64,000 nucleotides of DNA from JAXMBX01 sp046349635 (GTDB lineage Bacteria > Planctomycetota > Planctomycetia > Planctomycetales > Planctomycetaceae): NCBI GenBank assembly GCA_046349635.1, contig JAXMBX010000008.1, positions 53,398-117,397 of the forward strand, in the 5' to 3' direction. Made by a program: the position numbers and the translations under genes. Positions 8,833 to 18,663 of the stretch are shown here, piece by piece. Within the stretch, counting starts at the first letter, position 1, and the number at the start of each line of letters is the position of its first letter. Below the pieces are notes generated by a model. The model ran no database searches. It worked only from the letters and a program-made list of their open reading frames with translations, and was not told where the DNA came from.

Positions 8833-10293
8833 ATGGATCCCAAACCGATGCGATTGACACCCTGCGGGCGAACGCGGCGGGAATTCCTCTGGGAGACCGG
8901 CGGGGGATTCACCGGACTGGCCCTCGCGGGCATGCTGGCGACGGACGGATTCTTCCAGCGGCATCCGCTGCAAGCCGCGACCACCTTGGCCTCCCCGCTC
9001 GAACCGAAGAAATCCCACTTCCCCCCCAAGGCCAAGTCGGTCATCTGCATCTTCAATTATGGCGGGCCGAGCCAGGTGGATCTGTTCGACCCCAAGCCGG
9101 AACTGAACAAGCGCGACGGCCAGACCATGCCCAACCTCGACAAGGACCCTCTCTTCAAGGTCCGCGGCGTGGACAAGCTGATGGGGAGTCCGCGGAAGTT
9201 TACCCCCGCGGGGAAGAGCGGTATTCCGGTCAGCGACCTGTTCCCCAACGTTGCCGGCTGCATCGATGACATCGCCGTCATTCGGTCCATGTATGCCGAC
9301 AGTTTCGCCCACGGCAGCGGCCTGCTGCAGATGAACACCGGCTCCCTCCGACTCGGGTTCCCCAGTTGCGGCTCATGGATCACCTACGGACTCGGGAGTC
9401 AAAACCAGAATCTCCCCGGCTACGTCGTCATGCTCGACCATCGTGGCGGCCCGATCGGCGGCGCTCCCAACTGGGGCTGCGGTTTCATGCCCGCCGCCTA
9501 CCAGGGAACCCAGTTCCGCGTGAGCGGTTCACCGATCATCGACTTGCAGCCGATCCGGGGTATGACTCGCGAGCGGCAGCGGGAACAGCTCGACCTGCTG
9601 GCGTCACTGAACACAAAACACGAAGCCCAGCGCCCCGGCGAAGATGAACTCCAGGCCCGCATCGCCGCGTACGAACTTGCCTTCCGCATGCAGCAGCATG
9701 CCCCGGAAGCGGTCGACATTAGCCGCGAATCTGCCGAAACACACAAGATGTACGGCGTCAATGACTCCGCAACCGAACGCTTCGGCCGCCAATGCCTCAT
9801 GGCCCGCCGTCTCGTGGAGCGTGGCGTCCGCTTCGTCCAGGTTTACTCCGGCGGCGGCCACAACGACGAAAACTGGGATGCCCACGGCGACGTCGAATCC
9901 AACCACAAGCTCCACTGCAAGGAAACCGACCTTCCCATCGCCGGCCTCCTCAAGGATCTCAAATCACGCGGCATGCTCAACGATACCCTGGTCATCTGGA
10001 CGAGCGAATTCGGTCGGACTCCCACCGCTCAGAACGGCAAGGGACGCGATCACAATCCGCGCGGGTTTACCTCCTGGCTGGCAGGTGGAGGGGTCAAGGG
10101 GGGGCAGATTATCGGCGCGACGGATGAGTTCGGTTTCGCCGCCGTCGAAAACAAGGTTCACGTTCATGACTTCCACGCCACCATTCTCCATCTGCTGGGA
10201 ATCGACCACGAACTGTTAACATACTTCTACGGCGGACGCGAGATGCGGCTGACGGACGTACATGGGCGAATCGTCAAGGAACTGCTGGCTTAA
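8833..10293 (+). CDS. Tat-exported DUF1501 protein
   Basis: A 486-residue DUF1501 protein, a family placed in the alkaline-phosphatase-like superfamily. The N-terminus carries a twin-arginine signal (TRREFLWETGG, then a hydrophobic stretch LALAGML). Family signatures follow: GGPSQVDLFDPKP, GIPVSDLFPNVA, MARRLVERGVRFVQVYSGG, TSEFGRTP and GRDHNPRGFTSWLAGGGVKGG; the Asp and His of GRDHNP fit a metal site of that fold. The ATG at 8833 is preferred because GAGAAGG at 8819-8825 is well spaced from it, while an in-frame GTG at 8827 is too close. It is the third gene of the operon that starts at 5141. The substrate is unknown. Confidence 0.9.
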   Translation: MDPKPMRLTPCGRTRREFLWETGGGFTGLALAGMLATDGFFQRHPLQAATTLASPLEPKKSHFPPKAKSVICIFNYGGPSQVDLFDPKPELNKRDGQTMPNLDKDPLFKVRGVDKLMGSPRKFTPAGKSGIPVSDLFPNVAGCIDDIAVIRSMYADSFAHGSGLLQMNTGSLRLGFPSCGSWITYGLGSQNQNLPGYVVMLDHRGGPIGGAPNWGCGFMPAAYQGTQFRVSGSPIIDLQPIRGMTRERQREQLDLLASLNTKHEAQRPGEDELQARIAAYELAFRMQQHAPEAVDISRESAETHKMYGVNDSATERFGRQCLMARRLVERGVRFVQVYSGGGHNDENWDAHGDVESNHKLHCKETDLPIAGLLKDLKSRGMLNDTLVIWTSEFGRTPTAQNGKGRDHNPRGFTSWLAGGGVKGGQIIGATDEFGFAAVENKVHVHDFHATILHLLGIDHELLTYFYGGREMRLTDVHGRIVKELLA

Positions 10294-10305
10294 CGGAATA
10301 CGATC

Positions 10306-11778
10306 ATGACTCTACAACGGGAATGGGAACTGGCGCTGACCCGCCGGCAGTTGTTTGGCCGGACGGCAACCGGAATCGGCGGCTTCGCGCTCGCCAGCCT
10401 CCTCAACCCGGACCTCTTCGCCGCCGCTCCTGCGAAGCAGAAGATGATCCCCACGCCGGGAACGCTGCAGGCGCTCCATTTCCCCCCCAAGGCGAAGCAC
10501 GTCATCTATCTCTTCATGTCGGGCGGCCCGTCGCATATCGACCTCTTCGACTACAAGCCCGCCCTCAAGAAACATCACGGCGAAGAACTCCCAGCCTCCA
10601 TCCGCATGGGCCAGCGAATCACGGGCATGACCTCGGGACAAAAGAGCTTTCCCTGCGTCGCACCAATGTTCGAATTCACCCCGCATGGGAAGTCCGGAAC
10701 GTACGTCAGCGAACTCCTCCCCCACACGGCCAAGATCGTCGATGACATCGCTATTGTAAAAACGTTGAACACCGAGGCGATTAACCACGACCCAGCGATC
10801 ACATATATCCAGACCGGAAGCCAGCAGCCCGGCCGCCCCAGCCTCGGCGCCTGGCTCAGCTACGGCTTGGGAAACGAGACGCAGGACCTCCCCGCCTTTA
10901 TCGTCATGATTTCGCAGGGAAGCGGGAACAAAACCGACCAGCCTCTGTTTTCGCGCCTCTGGGGAAGCGGCTTCGTCCCCTCCCAGCACCAGGGGGTCCG
11001 CTTCCGTTCCAACGGCGATCCCGTTCTCTATCTCTCCAACCCGCCGGGCATTGATGGCGGCACCCGCCGCGAAATGCTCGACAGCATGGCCCAGCTCAAT
11101 AAATTCGCTGCCGATTCCTTCGGCGACCCAGAAATTAACACCCGCATCGCGCAGTACGAAATGGCGTACCGCATGCAGACCTCCGTCCCCTCCTTGACCG
11201 ACTTCTCAGATGAGACGCAGGAAACCCTCGACCTCTACGGCATCCCCGACGCCAAGGACGACGGCGGCTTCGCCCGCAACTGCCTCCTCGCCCGCCGTAT
11301 GGTCGAACGAGGGGTCCGCGCCGTGCAGTTGATGCATCGCGGCTGGGACCAGCACAGCAATCTCCCCAAGCAGATCCGCGGCCAATGCAAAGACGTGGAT
11401 CGCGCCAGTGCCGCCCTCGTCACCGACTTGAAGCGCCGTGGCCTCCTTGACGAAACCCTCGTCCTCTGGGGCGGCGAATTCGGACGGACGGTCTACAGCC
11501 AGGGACAACTGACCAAAGACAACCACGGCCGCGATCACCACGGACGCTGCTTCTCCATGTGGATGGCGGGCGGCGGAACCAAACCTGGAATCACCTACGG
11601 CGAAACAGACGACTACTGCTACAACATCGTGAAAGACCCCGTCCACATCCACGATTGGAACGCCACCGTCCTCCGCTGCCTGGGGGTGGACCATACCCGG
11701 CTGACGTTCCGCTTCCAGGGACGTGACTATCGCCTCACCGACATCCACGGCGAAGTCGTCAAAGGGCTCATGGCCTGA
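10306..11778 (+). CDS. Tat-exported DUF1501 protein, second copy of the operon
   Basis: A 490-residue DUF1501 protein starting 12 bases after its neighbour. The Tat signal is TRRQLFGRTATGIGG followed by a hydrophobic segment. Core motifs: FMSGGPSHIDLFDYKP, GTYVSELLPHTAKI, GSQQPGRPSLGAWLSYGLG, LARRMVERGVRAVQLMHRGWDQHSN, WGGEFGRTVYSQG and GRDHHGRCFSMWMAGGGTKPG. It is clearly a paralogue of the 8833-10293 product but diverged along the whole length, for example in the metal-site region (GRDHHG against GRDHNP), so the pair probably acts on different substrates or as unequal partners. It appears to be the last gene of the operon. Confidence 0.9.
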   Translation: MTLQREWELALTRRQLFGRTATGIGGFALASLLNPDLFAAAPAKQKMIPTPGTLQALHFPPKAKHVIYLFMSGGPSHIDLFDYKPALKKHHGEELPASIRMGQRITGMTSGQKSFPCVAPMFEFTPHGKSGTYVSELLPHTAKIVDDIAIVKTLNTEAINHDPAITYIQTGSQQPGRPSLGAWLSYGLGNETQDLPAFIVMISQGSGNKTDQPLFSRLWGSGFVPSQHQGVRFRSNGDPVLYLSNPPGIDGGTRREMLDSMAQLNKFAADSFGDPEINTRIAQYEMAYRMQTSVPSLTDFSDETQETLDLYGIPDAKDDGGFARNCLLARRMVERGVRAVQLMHRGWDQHSNLPKQIRGQCKDVDRASAALVTDLKRRGLLDETLVLWGGEFGRTVYSQGQLTKDNHGRDHHGRCFSMWMAGGGTKPGITYGETDDYCYNIVKDPVHIHDWNATVLRCLGVDHTRLTFRFQGRDYRLTDIHGEVVKGLMA

Positions 11779-12049
11779 TCGAACGACGGCATTTGATTCT
11801 GGTGCCTCATGGCCACGGACCTCTCTGCAACTCCACCGTCAAAAACCCGGCCGTCTTTCTCAGGAACAGTGATCGTCATCCGCTGGAGTCCGCAAAATGA
11901 CTTCGCGAATGTCCTTCAACATGAAATCCCGTTGTTTCGGATGTATGATCCCCGCGAACAACCCAAACAACCCTGATTCCGTATGATTCGAATTCAGTCG
12001 TTCCCCTTTCTCATTCAGCAGCTTCATTACGTCACGGAAACATGCGCCT

Positions 12050-12676
<627 letters not shown>

Positions 12677-12702
12677 CGCAGAGTTTTGGCCTGCTTTTCG
12701 GA

Positions 12703-12732
12703 TTGTTGTCTCTGGTCCGAAACGCGTACAAT
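12703..12732 (+). promoter_or_regulatory. Candidate sigma70-type promoter for the DUF1501 gene at 12777
   Basis: TTGTTG at 12703-12708 and TACAAT at 12727-12732 are separated by 18 bases. The -10 matches the consensus at five of six positions. Transcription would begin near 12739, giving a leader of about 38 bases before the GTG start. This suggests the DUF1501 gene is transcribed separately from rdgB. Confidence 0.45.
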
Positions 12733-12776
12733 ACAAGCCTCACCTGACCGTGTCCCGCCCCCCATGAGGCCTGCCC

Positions 12777-14201
12777 GTGTTTGTCCCTCCCTCCATTTGC
12801 TCCGGTCCTGTCAAACGGCGCGAATTCTTGCGCCTCGGGCTGACCGGCATGGCGGGTCTGACATTGCCGCAACTCTTCCAGTTGCGCGCCCAGGCCGCGG
12901 CAAAGCCTCCCGCTGAACGGACCGCGCTGATCCTTGTCTGGTTGCGCGGCGGGGGCAGCCACCTCGAAATGTGGGACCCCAAACCCCTCGCCGGCAGCGA
13001 GTATCAGGGCCCCTTCGGACCGATCGACACAAACATCCCCGGCCTGCAATTCGGAGAACTCCTCCCCCGTCAGGCCAGGCTCGCCGATAAATTCACCATC
13101 CTCCGGTCCATGGCCCACACCGGAGGGGGCCATCCCTCCGGATCTCTGCAGCTCCTGACCGGCGACCCGGACCCGCTCGATAAACCCAAGCCGATTTATC
13201 CGGACGTGATGACGGTCGCCCATTACCTGCGGCACAACAAGGAACGCGCCCTCCCGAATTTCGTCGGCGTGAATGCCATCACGAATTACGACAACTTTCA
13301 AATCGCGGGCTCCGCCTACCTCGGGAGTGCCTTCGATCCGTTCAACGTCCTGGGTGATCCCAACGACCCGCATTTCGAAGTTCCGAATCTCTCCCTGGCA
13401 AATCCGGACAAACGATCACGGCTGATGGACTCCATCAACCTGAAAAAGGATTTCGACCGCCTGGAACGGCTTGTCGATCAACGCGGCACCATGCAGGCCC
13501 TAGACCAGTTCGAGGCCCAGGCCCTCCGCATGCTGGTCAATCCCGAAACCCGCCAGGCGTTTGACATTCAGCAGGAACCGGAACAGATCCGTGAAAAGTA
13601 CGGCCGCAACCGCTGGGGACAGCAATGCCTCCTCGCGCGCCGCCTCGTGGAAGCGGGTGTCGAGTTAATCACCACAACCTTCGACGGACCATTGTGTGGC
13701 CGTGTCGCGAACTGGGACGACCACGCCGTCAATCACCATGTCTTCGATGCTCTCAAATTCCGCCTCCCCGTGTTCGACCAGGCGGTGAGCGCATTGATCG
13801 AAGATATCTTCGACCGGGGCCTGGATAAACGCGTGCTCGTGATCGTCACCGGAGAGTTCGGCCGCACGCCGAGAATCTCCTATCAGCCCAGCAGTGGCGG
13901 CGGTGTCGCGAGTGCCCCCGTGGGTGTCACGCAGCCGGGTCGGGACCATTGGCCGAATGCAAACTCGATGATGTTCTTCGGTGGGAATATTTTTCCCGGC
14001 CAGGTCATCGGAGGAACCGATCGCCGAGGCGAGGAAGTGATCGAGCGTCGTTTCGGCCCGCAGGATTTCCTCGCGACCATTTACCATCATCTGGGTATCG
14101 ACGCTCAGAACATCGCCCTGCAGAACTTCGCCGGCCGCCCCATTCCGCTCCTGAATGGCGGTCAGCCGATTCCCGAACTCGCCCCGCGCGGCAGTGCGTA
14201 G
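12777..14201 (+). CDS. Tat-exported DUF1501 protein with GTG start
   Basis: A 474-residue DUF1501 protein. The signal is KRREFLRLGLTGMAG with a following hydrophobic stretch. Motifs: WLRGGGSHLEMWDPKP, GELLPRQARLADKFTILRSM, QCLLARRLVEAGVELITT, VTGEFGRTPRISYQ, and GRDHWPNANSMMFFGG. This version differs from the operon copies in using W-x-x-x-N after the GRDH motif and in having a shorter middle. The start is GTG at 12777: no ATG lies in frame before the Tat motif, and the promoter at 12703-12732 fits it. It is not next to a DUF1549/DUF1553 gene. The substrate is unknown. Confidence 0.88.
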   Translation: MFVPPSICSGPVKRREFLRLGLTGMAGLTLPQLFQLRAQAAAKPPAERTALILVWLRGGGSHLEMWDPKPLAGSEYQGPFGPIDTNIPGLQFGELLPRQARLADKFTILRSMAHTGGGHPSGSLQLLTGDPDPLDKPKPIYPDVMTVAHYLRHNKERALPNFVGVNAITNYDNFQIAGSAYLGSAFDPFNVLGDPNDPHFEVPNLSLANPDKRSRLMDSINLKKDFDRLERLVDQRGTMQALDQFEAQALRMLVNPETRQAFDIQQEPEQIREKYGRNRWGQQCLLARRLVEAGVELITTTFDGPLCGRVANWDDHAVNHHVFDALKFRLPVFDQAVSALIEDIFDRGLDKRVLVIVTGEFGRTPRISYQPSSGGGVASAPVGVTQPGRDHWPNANSMMFFGGNIFPGQVIGGTDRRGEEVIERRFGPQDFLATIYHHLGIDAQNIALQNFAGRPIPLLNGGQPIPELAPRGSA

Positions 14202-14204
14202 GAA

Positions 14205-14762
14205 CTATTTGGCAGTCTTGGAGACCGTCTTTCTCGCCAACGCGATTTCGATCCCCTCCTCCAGTTCCCCGCCGGAGTCCACCGTCCAGACAATCGTCCC
14301 TGTCCCATCGATCACGCAGACGAAGGGAATGTACTCGACACCCAATGCGGATGTCGTCTGGGCGGCCCCATAGCCATTGGGCCATTCGATCCCCACCTGT
14401 TTGATAAACCGCTCGATCTCGGGAACGCTCTCGCTCTCCTCATCGGTCAGGCCGATGAATTGCACGCCCTTCTCCTTGTATTTCTTGTAGACGCTCACCA
14501 TGTGCGGCGCCGCCGCACGGCAAGGGCCACACCACGTCGCCCACACGTCGACCACCACCACCTTCCCCCGGAGCGATTCGGCGGTGGGAGCAGCCCCATT
14601 CATCCAACCCGCGGCGGAGATTGCAGGAGCAGGAGTACCAACCGCGATCCCTCCCCGTTGCTGCCTGCTGCCGCGCCCCACGATGGCAATGATGATCACC
14701 AGTCCAAACATCCCCAGGATCAGAAAATCGAACATGAGACTGCGGGGCTTCTGCGGCTGCAT
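14205..14762 (-). CDS. Membrane-anchored TlpA-like thiol-disulfide oxidoreductase
   Basis: A 185-residue protein with one N-terminal membrane segment (about residues 11-29) that anchors a thioredoxin-fold domain outside the cytoplasm. The redox motif is WCGPC at residues 77-81, preceded by KVVVVDVWAT, with the cis-Pro at VEYIPFV. Such proteins reduce or oxidise cysteines of exported proteins; apocytochrome c maturation is the usual role of the TlpA/ResA branch. That role would fit the CxxCH-containing secreted proteins nearby, but this is inference. The ATG at 14762 is chosen over a GTG at 14840 because the latter would put 26 polar residues before the anchor. It lies 78 bases downstream of the M32 carboxypeptidase gene on the same strand. 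Confidence 0.88.
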   Translation of the reverse strand: MQPQKPRSLMFDFLILGMFGLVIIIAIVGRGSRQQRGGIAVGTPAPAISAAGWMNGAAPTAESLRGKVVVVDVWATWCGPCRAAAPHMVSVYKKYKEKGVQFIGLTDEESESVPEIERFIKQVGIEWPNGYGAAQTTSALGVEYIPFVCVIDGTGTIVWTVDSGGELEEGIEIALARKTVSKTAK

Positions 14763-14840
14763 CGATGACACCTTTACGCGAGGGGACCACGAGACTGCGA
14801 TTGAACGCTCTCCGGATTGACAACTCTTTCCGGCAATCAC

Positions 14841-16361
14841 TCACAGGCCATACAGTTCGCCGAATTTGTTCCGCAAATGCGCGACGAGAGCCCGATGCGA
14901 AAGTGGCTCGCCCGTCACTCGCTGCACCAGATCCTGGCTCCGGAATTCCTTGCCGTGGCGATGGATCTTTTCATTCAGCCATTCCTTCAGCGGTCCGAAT
15001 TCCCCCTTGGAAATCAAACTGGGCAGATCGTCCAGATCCCGTGTCGCCGTCGAGAAGAACTGGGCGGCGAACATATTCCCCAGGGCATACGTCGGAAAAT
15101 ATCCGATTCCTCCACCGCTCCAGTGAATGTCCTGCAGGCACCCCTGGGAATCATTCGGCGGAGTAATGCCGAAGTAACGCGTAAATGTCTCGTTCCAGAC
15201 TCCGGGGACGTCGGCGGGCTTCAGATCCCCCGCCACCAGCTTCTGCTCCAGTTCGAACCGCAGCATGATGTGCAGATTGTAGGTCACTTCATCTGCCTCA
15301 ACCCGGATAAATGATGGCCGGACATCATTGATCGCGAAATAGAAATCCTCGAACGGGACATCCCCCAGCGCCTGTGGAAAGACCGCTTGCGCGGGAGTGT
15401 AGAAACAGTTCCAGAATGGCCGGCTCCGTCCCACGAAGTTCTCCCACAGCCGGGATTGCGATTCGTGAATGCCGAGCGAGACCGCCTGCCCGAGCGGCGT
15501 GCCGAACGCTGCTGCCGGAAGTCCCTGGTCGTAAATCCCGTGCCCCGCTTCATGCAGCGTGCCGAAGAACGCGCCCGGAAAATGGTGCGGATCATACCGC
15601 GTGGTCAGACGAGTATCCCCCGGCCCCAACCCGCTGCAGAACGGATGATGCGCCTCATCCAGCCGGCCGCATTTGAAATCGAATCCGATCCGCCGCGCGG
15701 CATACGTGCTGAAACTCCGTTGCGCATCCACCGGATAGAGCCGCGTCAGTAACGTAACATCCGGGGCACGGGAAGAACCTTTGATCTCATTCAACAGTTT
15801 GACGAGCTCGTCGCGGAGCGGCGTAAACCAGTTCTGGACATTCGCGGCCGTCACTCCCGGTTCGTAGTTATCGAGCAAGGCATCGTAGGGAACTCCCCCG
15901 CCATACCCGATCGCCTGCGCTTCCTCACGCTTCAAAGCGACGATTTTCTCCAGCCAGGGCTGAAACGTCGCGAAGGTGGACGTTTTCCGCGCTTCCACCC
16001 AGGCCTGTTGTGCCAGCGAACAAACGCGAGACAGTTCCTCAACCAACTCGCGAGACAACTTGGTAGACCGGTCATAATCCCGCCGGACCTCACGCACGTT
16101 GACCGCTGCGGGAGAGTTTTTGTCGGCGACGAGCGAACTTTGTTCCAGTTCCACCAGCCACGTCCCGATCCGGGGATCGGTGGCCCGCTCGTGAACCATC
16201 CCTGCCAGCAGCCCCAACTGCTGCGAGCGATGTTCCGTCCCCCCGACCGGCAGATAGGTCTGCTCATCCCAGCCCAGAACGCTGGCACACGAACCTAGAA
16301 GTTCGGTCTGCTTGAGGTGGGCAATCAACGTCTGGTAAGTCTCCTCGGGTGCGGAACTCAT
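14841..16361 (-). CDS. Carboxypeptidase Taq, metallopeptidase family M32
   Basis: Predicted zinc carboxypeptidase that removes C-terminal residues from peptides in the cytoplasm. The protein is 506 residues, the usual family length. The zinc site is HEAGH at residues 270-274, with His270 and His274 as ligands and Glu271 as catalytic base; the third ligand is Glu300 in the following HES motif (GIHESQSRLWEN). Other family signatures are SVLGWDEQTYLP near the start and the DVRPSFIRVEADEVTYNLHI region. No signal peptide is seen. It begins 38 bases downstream of the toroid gene and could be in the same transcript. Confidence 0.93.
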   Translation of the reverse strand: MSSAPEETYQTLIAHLKQTELLGSCASVLGWDEQTYLPVGGTEHRSQQLGLLAGMVHERATDPRIGTWLVELEQSSLVADKNSPAAVNVREVRRDYDRSTKLSRELVEELSRVCSLAQQAWVEARKTSTFATFQPWLEKIVALKREEAQAIGYGGGVPYDALLDNYEPGVTAANVQNWFTPLRDELVKLLNEIKGSSRAPDVTLLTRLYPVDAQRSFSTYAARRIGFDFKCGRLDEAHHPFCSGLGPGDTRLTTRYDPHHFPGAFFGTLHEAGHGIYDQGLPAAAFGTPLGQAVSLGIHESQSRLWENFVGRSRPFWNCFYTPAQAVFPQALGDVPFEDFYFAINDVRPSFIRVEADEVTYNLHIMLRFELEQKLVAGDLKPADVPGVWNETFTRYFGITPPNDSQGCLQDIHWSGGGIGYFPTYALGNMFAAQFFSTATRDLDDLPSLISKGEFGPLKEWLNEKIHRHGKEFRSQDLVQRVTGEPLSHRALVAHLRNKFGELYGL

Positions 16362-16399
16362 GGAGCATCGGCCTTTTTCGAGTCAAAGTTCTTTGTAAG

Positions 16400-18616
16400 T
16401 CAGCGCGGTTCCAGTTTACGGTCTCGATGCGTCGTCTGCTGCTGCATCGGAAGGAAACGGTAATAAACTTCCAGGCAGAGAGTGGCGACAGCGGTGGAAT
16501 ACAGCCGTCCCCCGTAGGCCCCCCAGGGATCGGTCGGATCCCAGCTTCCGGCCACGTGGCCGGTACGGCGCTGCGTCCGGACCAGTGTATCCCGAAGGGA
16601 ATCATTCCATTCCTGCCACGGCTTCCCCCCGTGGTTGTACATCGCCAACGTTCCATAATACCAGTAATACAGATTCGGTTCCGTTTCGCGGGGCAAATGC
16701 TGCAACAGATAGCTGACCGCTTCCTGTGCCGCCGGATGGTCCGGATCCATCCCCAGGATCTGGCGACTGAATAATGCCTCCGCCGTCATCGAAGGCTTGA
16801 CCCGCTCTCCGCGGAGGTATGAGGCCAACCCCCCCTCCTTCCCCTGGGCGCCGTCGCGGAGAAATTTCAACATGGCGCTACGCGTTTCCTTGCGCATCGG
16901 AAGTCCGGCCACTTCGGCGCTCTTGAGTGCCATCAATTGCCAGCCGAACATGCTCATGTCCCCCCTCTGCCCATGCAGGTACCGCCAGCCTCCATCATCT
17001 TCATTTTGATTCTCGATGATGTACCGGACCGCACGGTGGAGGGCAGGCCGAAGGTTAACGGAGTTACGAGGATCACGAGTCATGCCGCACGCTTCTCCCA
17101 GCGCCAGTGTCGCCATGCCGTGGCAATACATCTTGTCGTAGCGCAAGGCTTCCCCCCCCAGGAATCCGTTCTCCTTCTGCTGCCGTACGATCCACTGCAA
17201 CGCACGATCAATCTGGTCGGCATATTTGCCCTGTTCGTGGGTGTATCCCGCCGCCAAGAACGACAGCACCACCAGTCCGGTCAGACCCGTATCCGCGTAA
17301 AGTCCCGTCTTCTGCATCGCCTCCGGATCGAACGCCCGCAGTCGTGGCTCCTGGCCCTGCGTTGGGGACGACGCTCGCCCTGCCACCCCTTCACAGCGAT
17401 CACCGGCCGGACACTGCGCGGTGAAACCATCGGCATCCCAGAACCCTGCCGGATCCTGATGTTTCGCCAGCCACGCTAGTGCATCCTCCACCGCTTTTTC
17501 CGACTCCTCACTTGCTCCCAATGCAACGGCCCGTTTCGAGCGTTGCGGCAAGTCTCGCAGTCGGTACGCCTGGGGAATCGATTGCGGTGTGGATGTCGTC
17601 TCCGTTCCCGGTGCAGGACTTTGAAGTGGCGCGGTCGGAGCGGGAGTATTTGTGCTGCCCGGAGTCCGCGTGACAGAGCGGGATGCTTGCTGTGACATCA
17701 CTCCCGTGGAGGACATACCTCCCTCCGTAGGCCGCGTCCTTTCCCTCTGGGCCGTATTCGTATCGGGACGCGTGGGAGAGGACTCTTTCATCTCGGGATT
17801 CTGCCCCGGCCCAGGATCTTCCGCGACCAGTTCCCCCTTCGACGGCGAGGCTTCCTCCGCCAGCCCCGGTTTCTCAGGCGCTCGTTTTGAATTCGACCCC
17901 GGAAGAACTTCCCATTCCGCCATCGCAGATGGTTTCAACGGCAGCGGCGTACCATCCGGCTTTGCTTCCCGTTGCGTCGTCCTCTCATGACGTGGACGCC
18001 CGACGGTCATCGCCCGTTCACCCGGAGAAGACTTGGGAATCTCTTTCGCTTTCGCCGTTTCCTCCGTGAACTCCAGCGAATTCCCCGCGGGAGATTGGGG
18101 AGCGGACTGTACGCGCGTCAAATTCGCCTTCTGTTCCTTTTCAGCGGGCTTCTGCAGATCGGGGACCGGCACTTGAGCGGATTCCACGGCGGGCTTTGTC
18201 CGTTCATGCTCGGGAGCCGTTACCTTCTCAGAACTCGGTCCTTCCTGGCGGGCAAAGTCCTCCTTCGGCGTGACATTGAAGACTTCCGGGATCGGTTTTT
18301 CCCCTGCTTGACCCTGCGCCACACCCATCTTTTCCGCCACTTCGTACTCGATGGAAATCTGGGTGTCAGGCGGAGATTGAGGGCGCGGAGGAGAGCGCAG
18401 AGGAATCACCATCGACCCGACGAAAAACATGGAGGTCGCATGAATGATCGTCGACAGGATCATGGCCTGCAGGGCCGGACGCCGACTTCCCAATCGGGTC
18501 ATGGTCGCCAGCAGCATGTAGAGGAAGACGAATAGAAACACAAAGAGGGTCAGCGACAGCACAGGCTCCGCCTGCAGTCGAGCCACAATCCCCTCTTTGA
18601 TCGCCGTCCATGACAT
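16400..18616 (-). CDS. Membrane-anchored prenyltransferase/squalene-cyclase-like alpha/alpha-toroid protein
   Basis: A 738-residue protein in three parts. Residues 20-75 hold two hydrophobic membrane segments (LSLTLFVFLFVFLYMLLATM and MILSTIIHATSMFFVGSMVI). Residues 76-370 are a Pro/Glu/Lys/Ser-rich, probably disordered linker. Residues 375-720 form a toroid domain of the prenyltransferase/squalene oxidase repeat class (VEDALAWLAKHQDPAGFWD, TGLVVLSFLAAGYTH, AVRYIIENQNEDDGGWRY, YYWYYGTLAMYNHGG). The cyclase DxDD signature is not evident, so terpene cyclisation is unlikely and a binding or scaffold role is more probable. The inner-membrane anchor plus long Pro-rich arm recalls TonB-like proteins (inference only). 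It lies 47 bases downstream of the 1030-residue TPR gene on the same strand. Confidence 0.8.
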   Translation of the reverse strand: MSWTAIKEGIVARLQAEPVLSLTLFVFLFVFLYMLLATMTRLGSRRPALQAMILSTIIHATSMFFVGSMVIPLRSPPRPQSPPDTQISIEYEVAEKMGVAQGQAGEKPIPEVFNVTPKEDFARQEGPSSEKVTAPEHERTKPAVESAQVPVPDLQKPAEKEQKANLTRVQSAPQSPAGNSLEFTEETAKAKEIPKSSPGERAMTVGRPRHERTTQREAKPDGTPLPLKPSAMAEWEVLPGSNSKRAPEKPGLAEEASPSKGELVAEDPGPGQNPEMKESSPTRPDTNTAQRERTRPTEGGMSSTGVMSQQASRSVTRTPGSTNTPAPTAPLQSPAPGTETTSTPQSIPQAYRLRDLPQRSKRAVALGASEESEKAVEDALAWLAKHQDPAGFWDADGFTAQCPAGDRCEGVAGRASSPTQGQEPRLRAFDPEAMQKTGLYADTGLTGLVVLSFLAAGYTHEQGKYADQIDRALQWIVRQQKENGFLGGEALRYDKMYCHGMATLALGEACGMTRDPRNSVNLRPALHRAVRYIIENQNEDDGGWRYLHGQRGDMSMFGWQLMALKSAEVAGLPMRKETRSAMLKFLRDGAQGKEGGLASYLRGERVKPSMTAEALFSRQILGMDPDHPAAQEAVSYLLQHLPRETEPNLYYWYYGTLAMYNHGGKPWQEWNDSLRDTLVRTQRRTGHVAGSWDPTDPWGAYGGRLYSTAVATLCLEVYYRFLPMQQQTTHRDRKLEPR

Positions 18617-18663
18617 GGGCGTTCAAGCCTCAGTTCGAAATCCGTTTCACAATCGTTCCCGTA

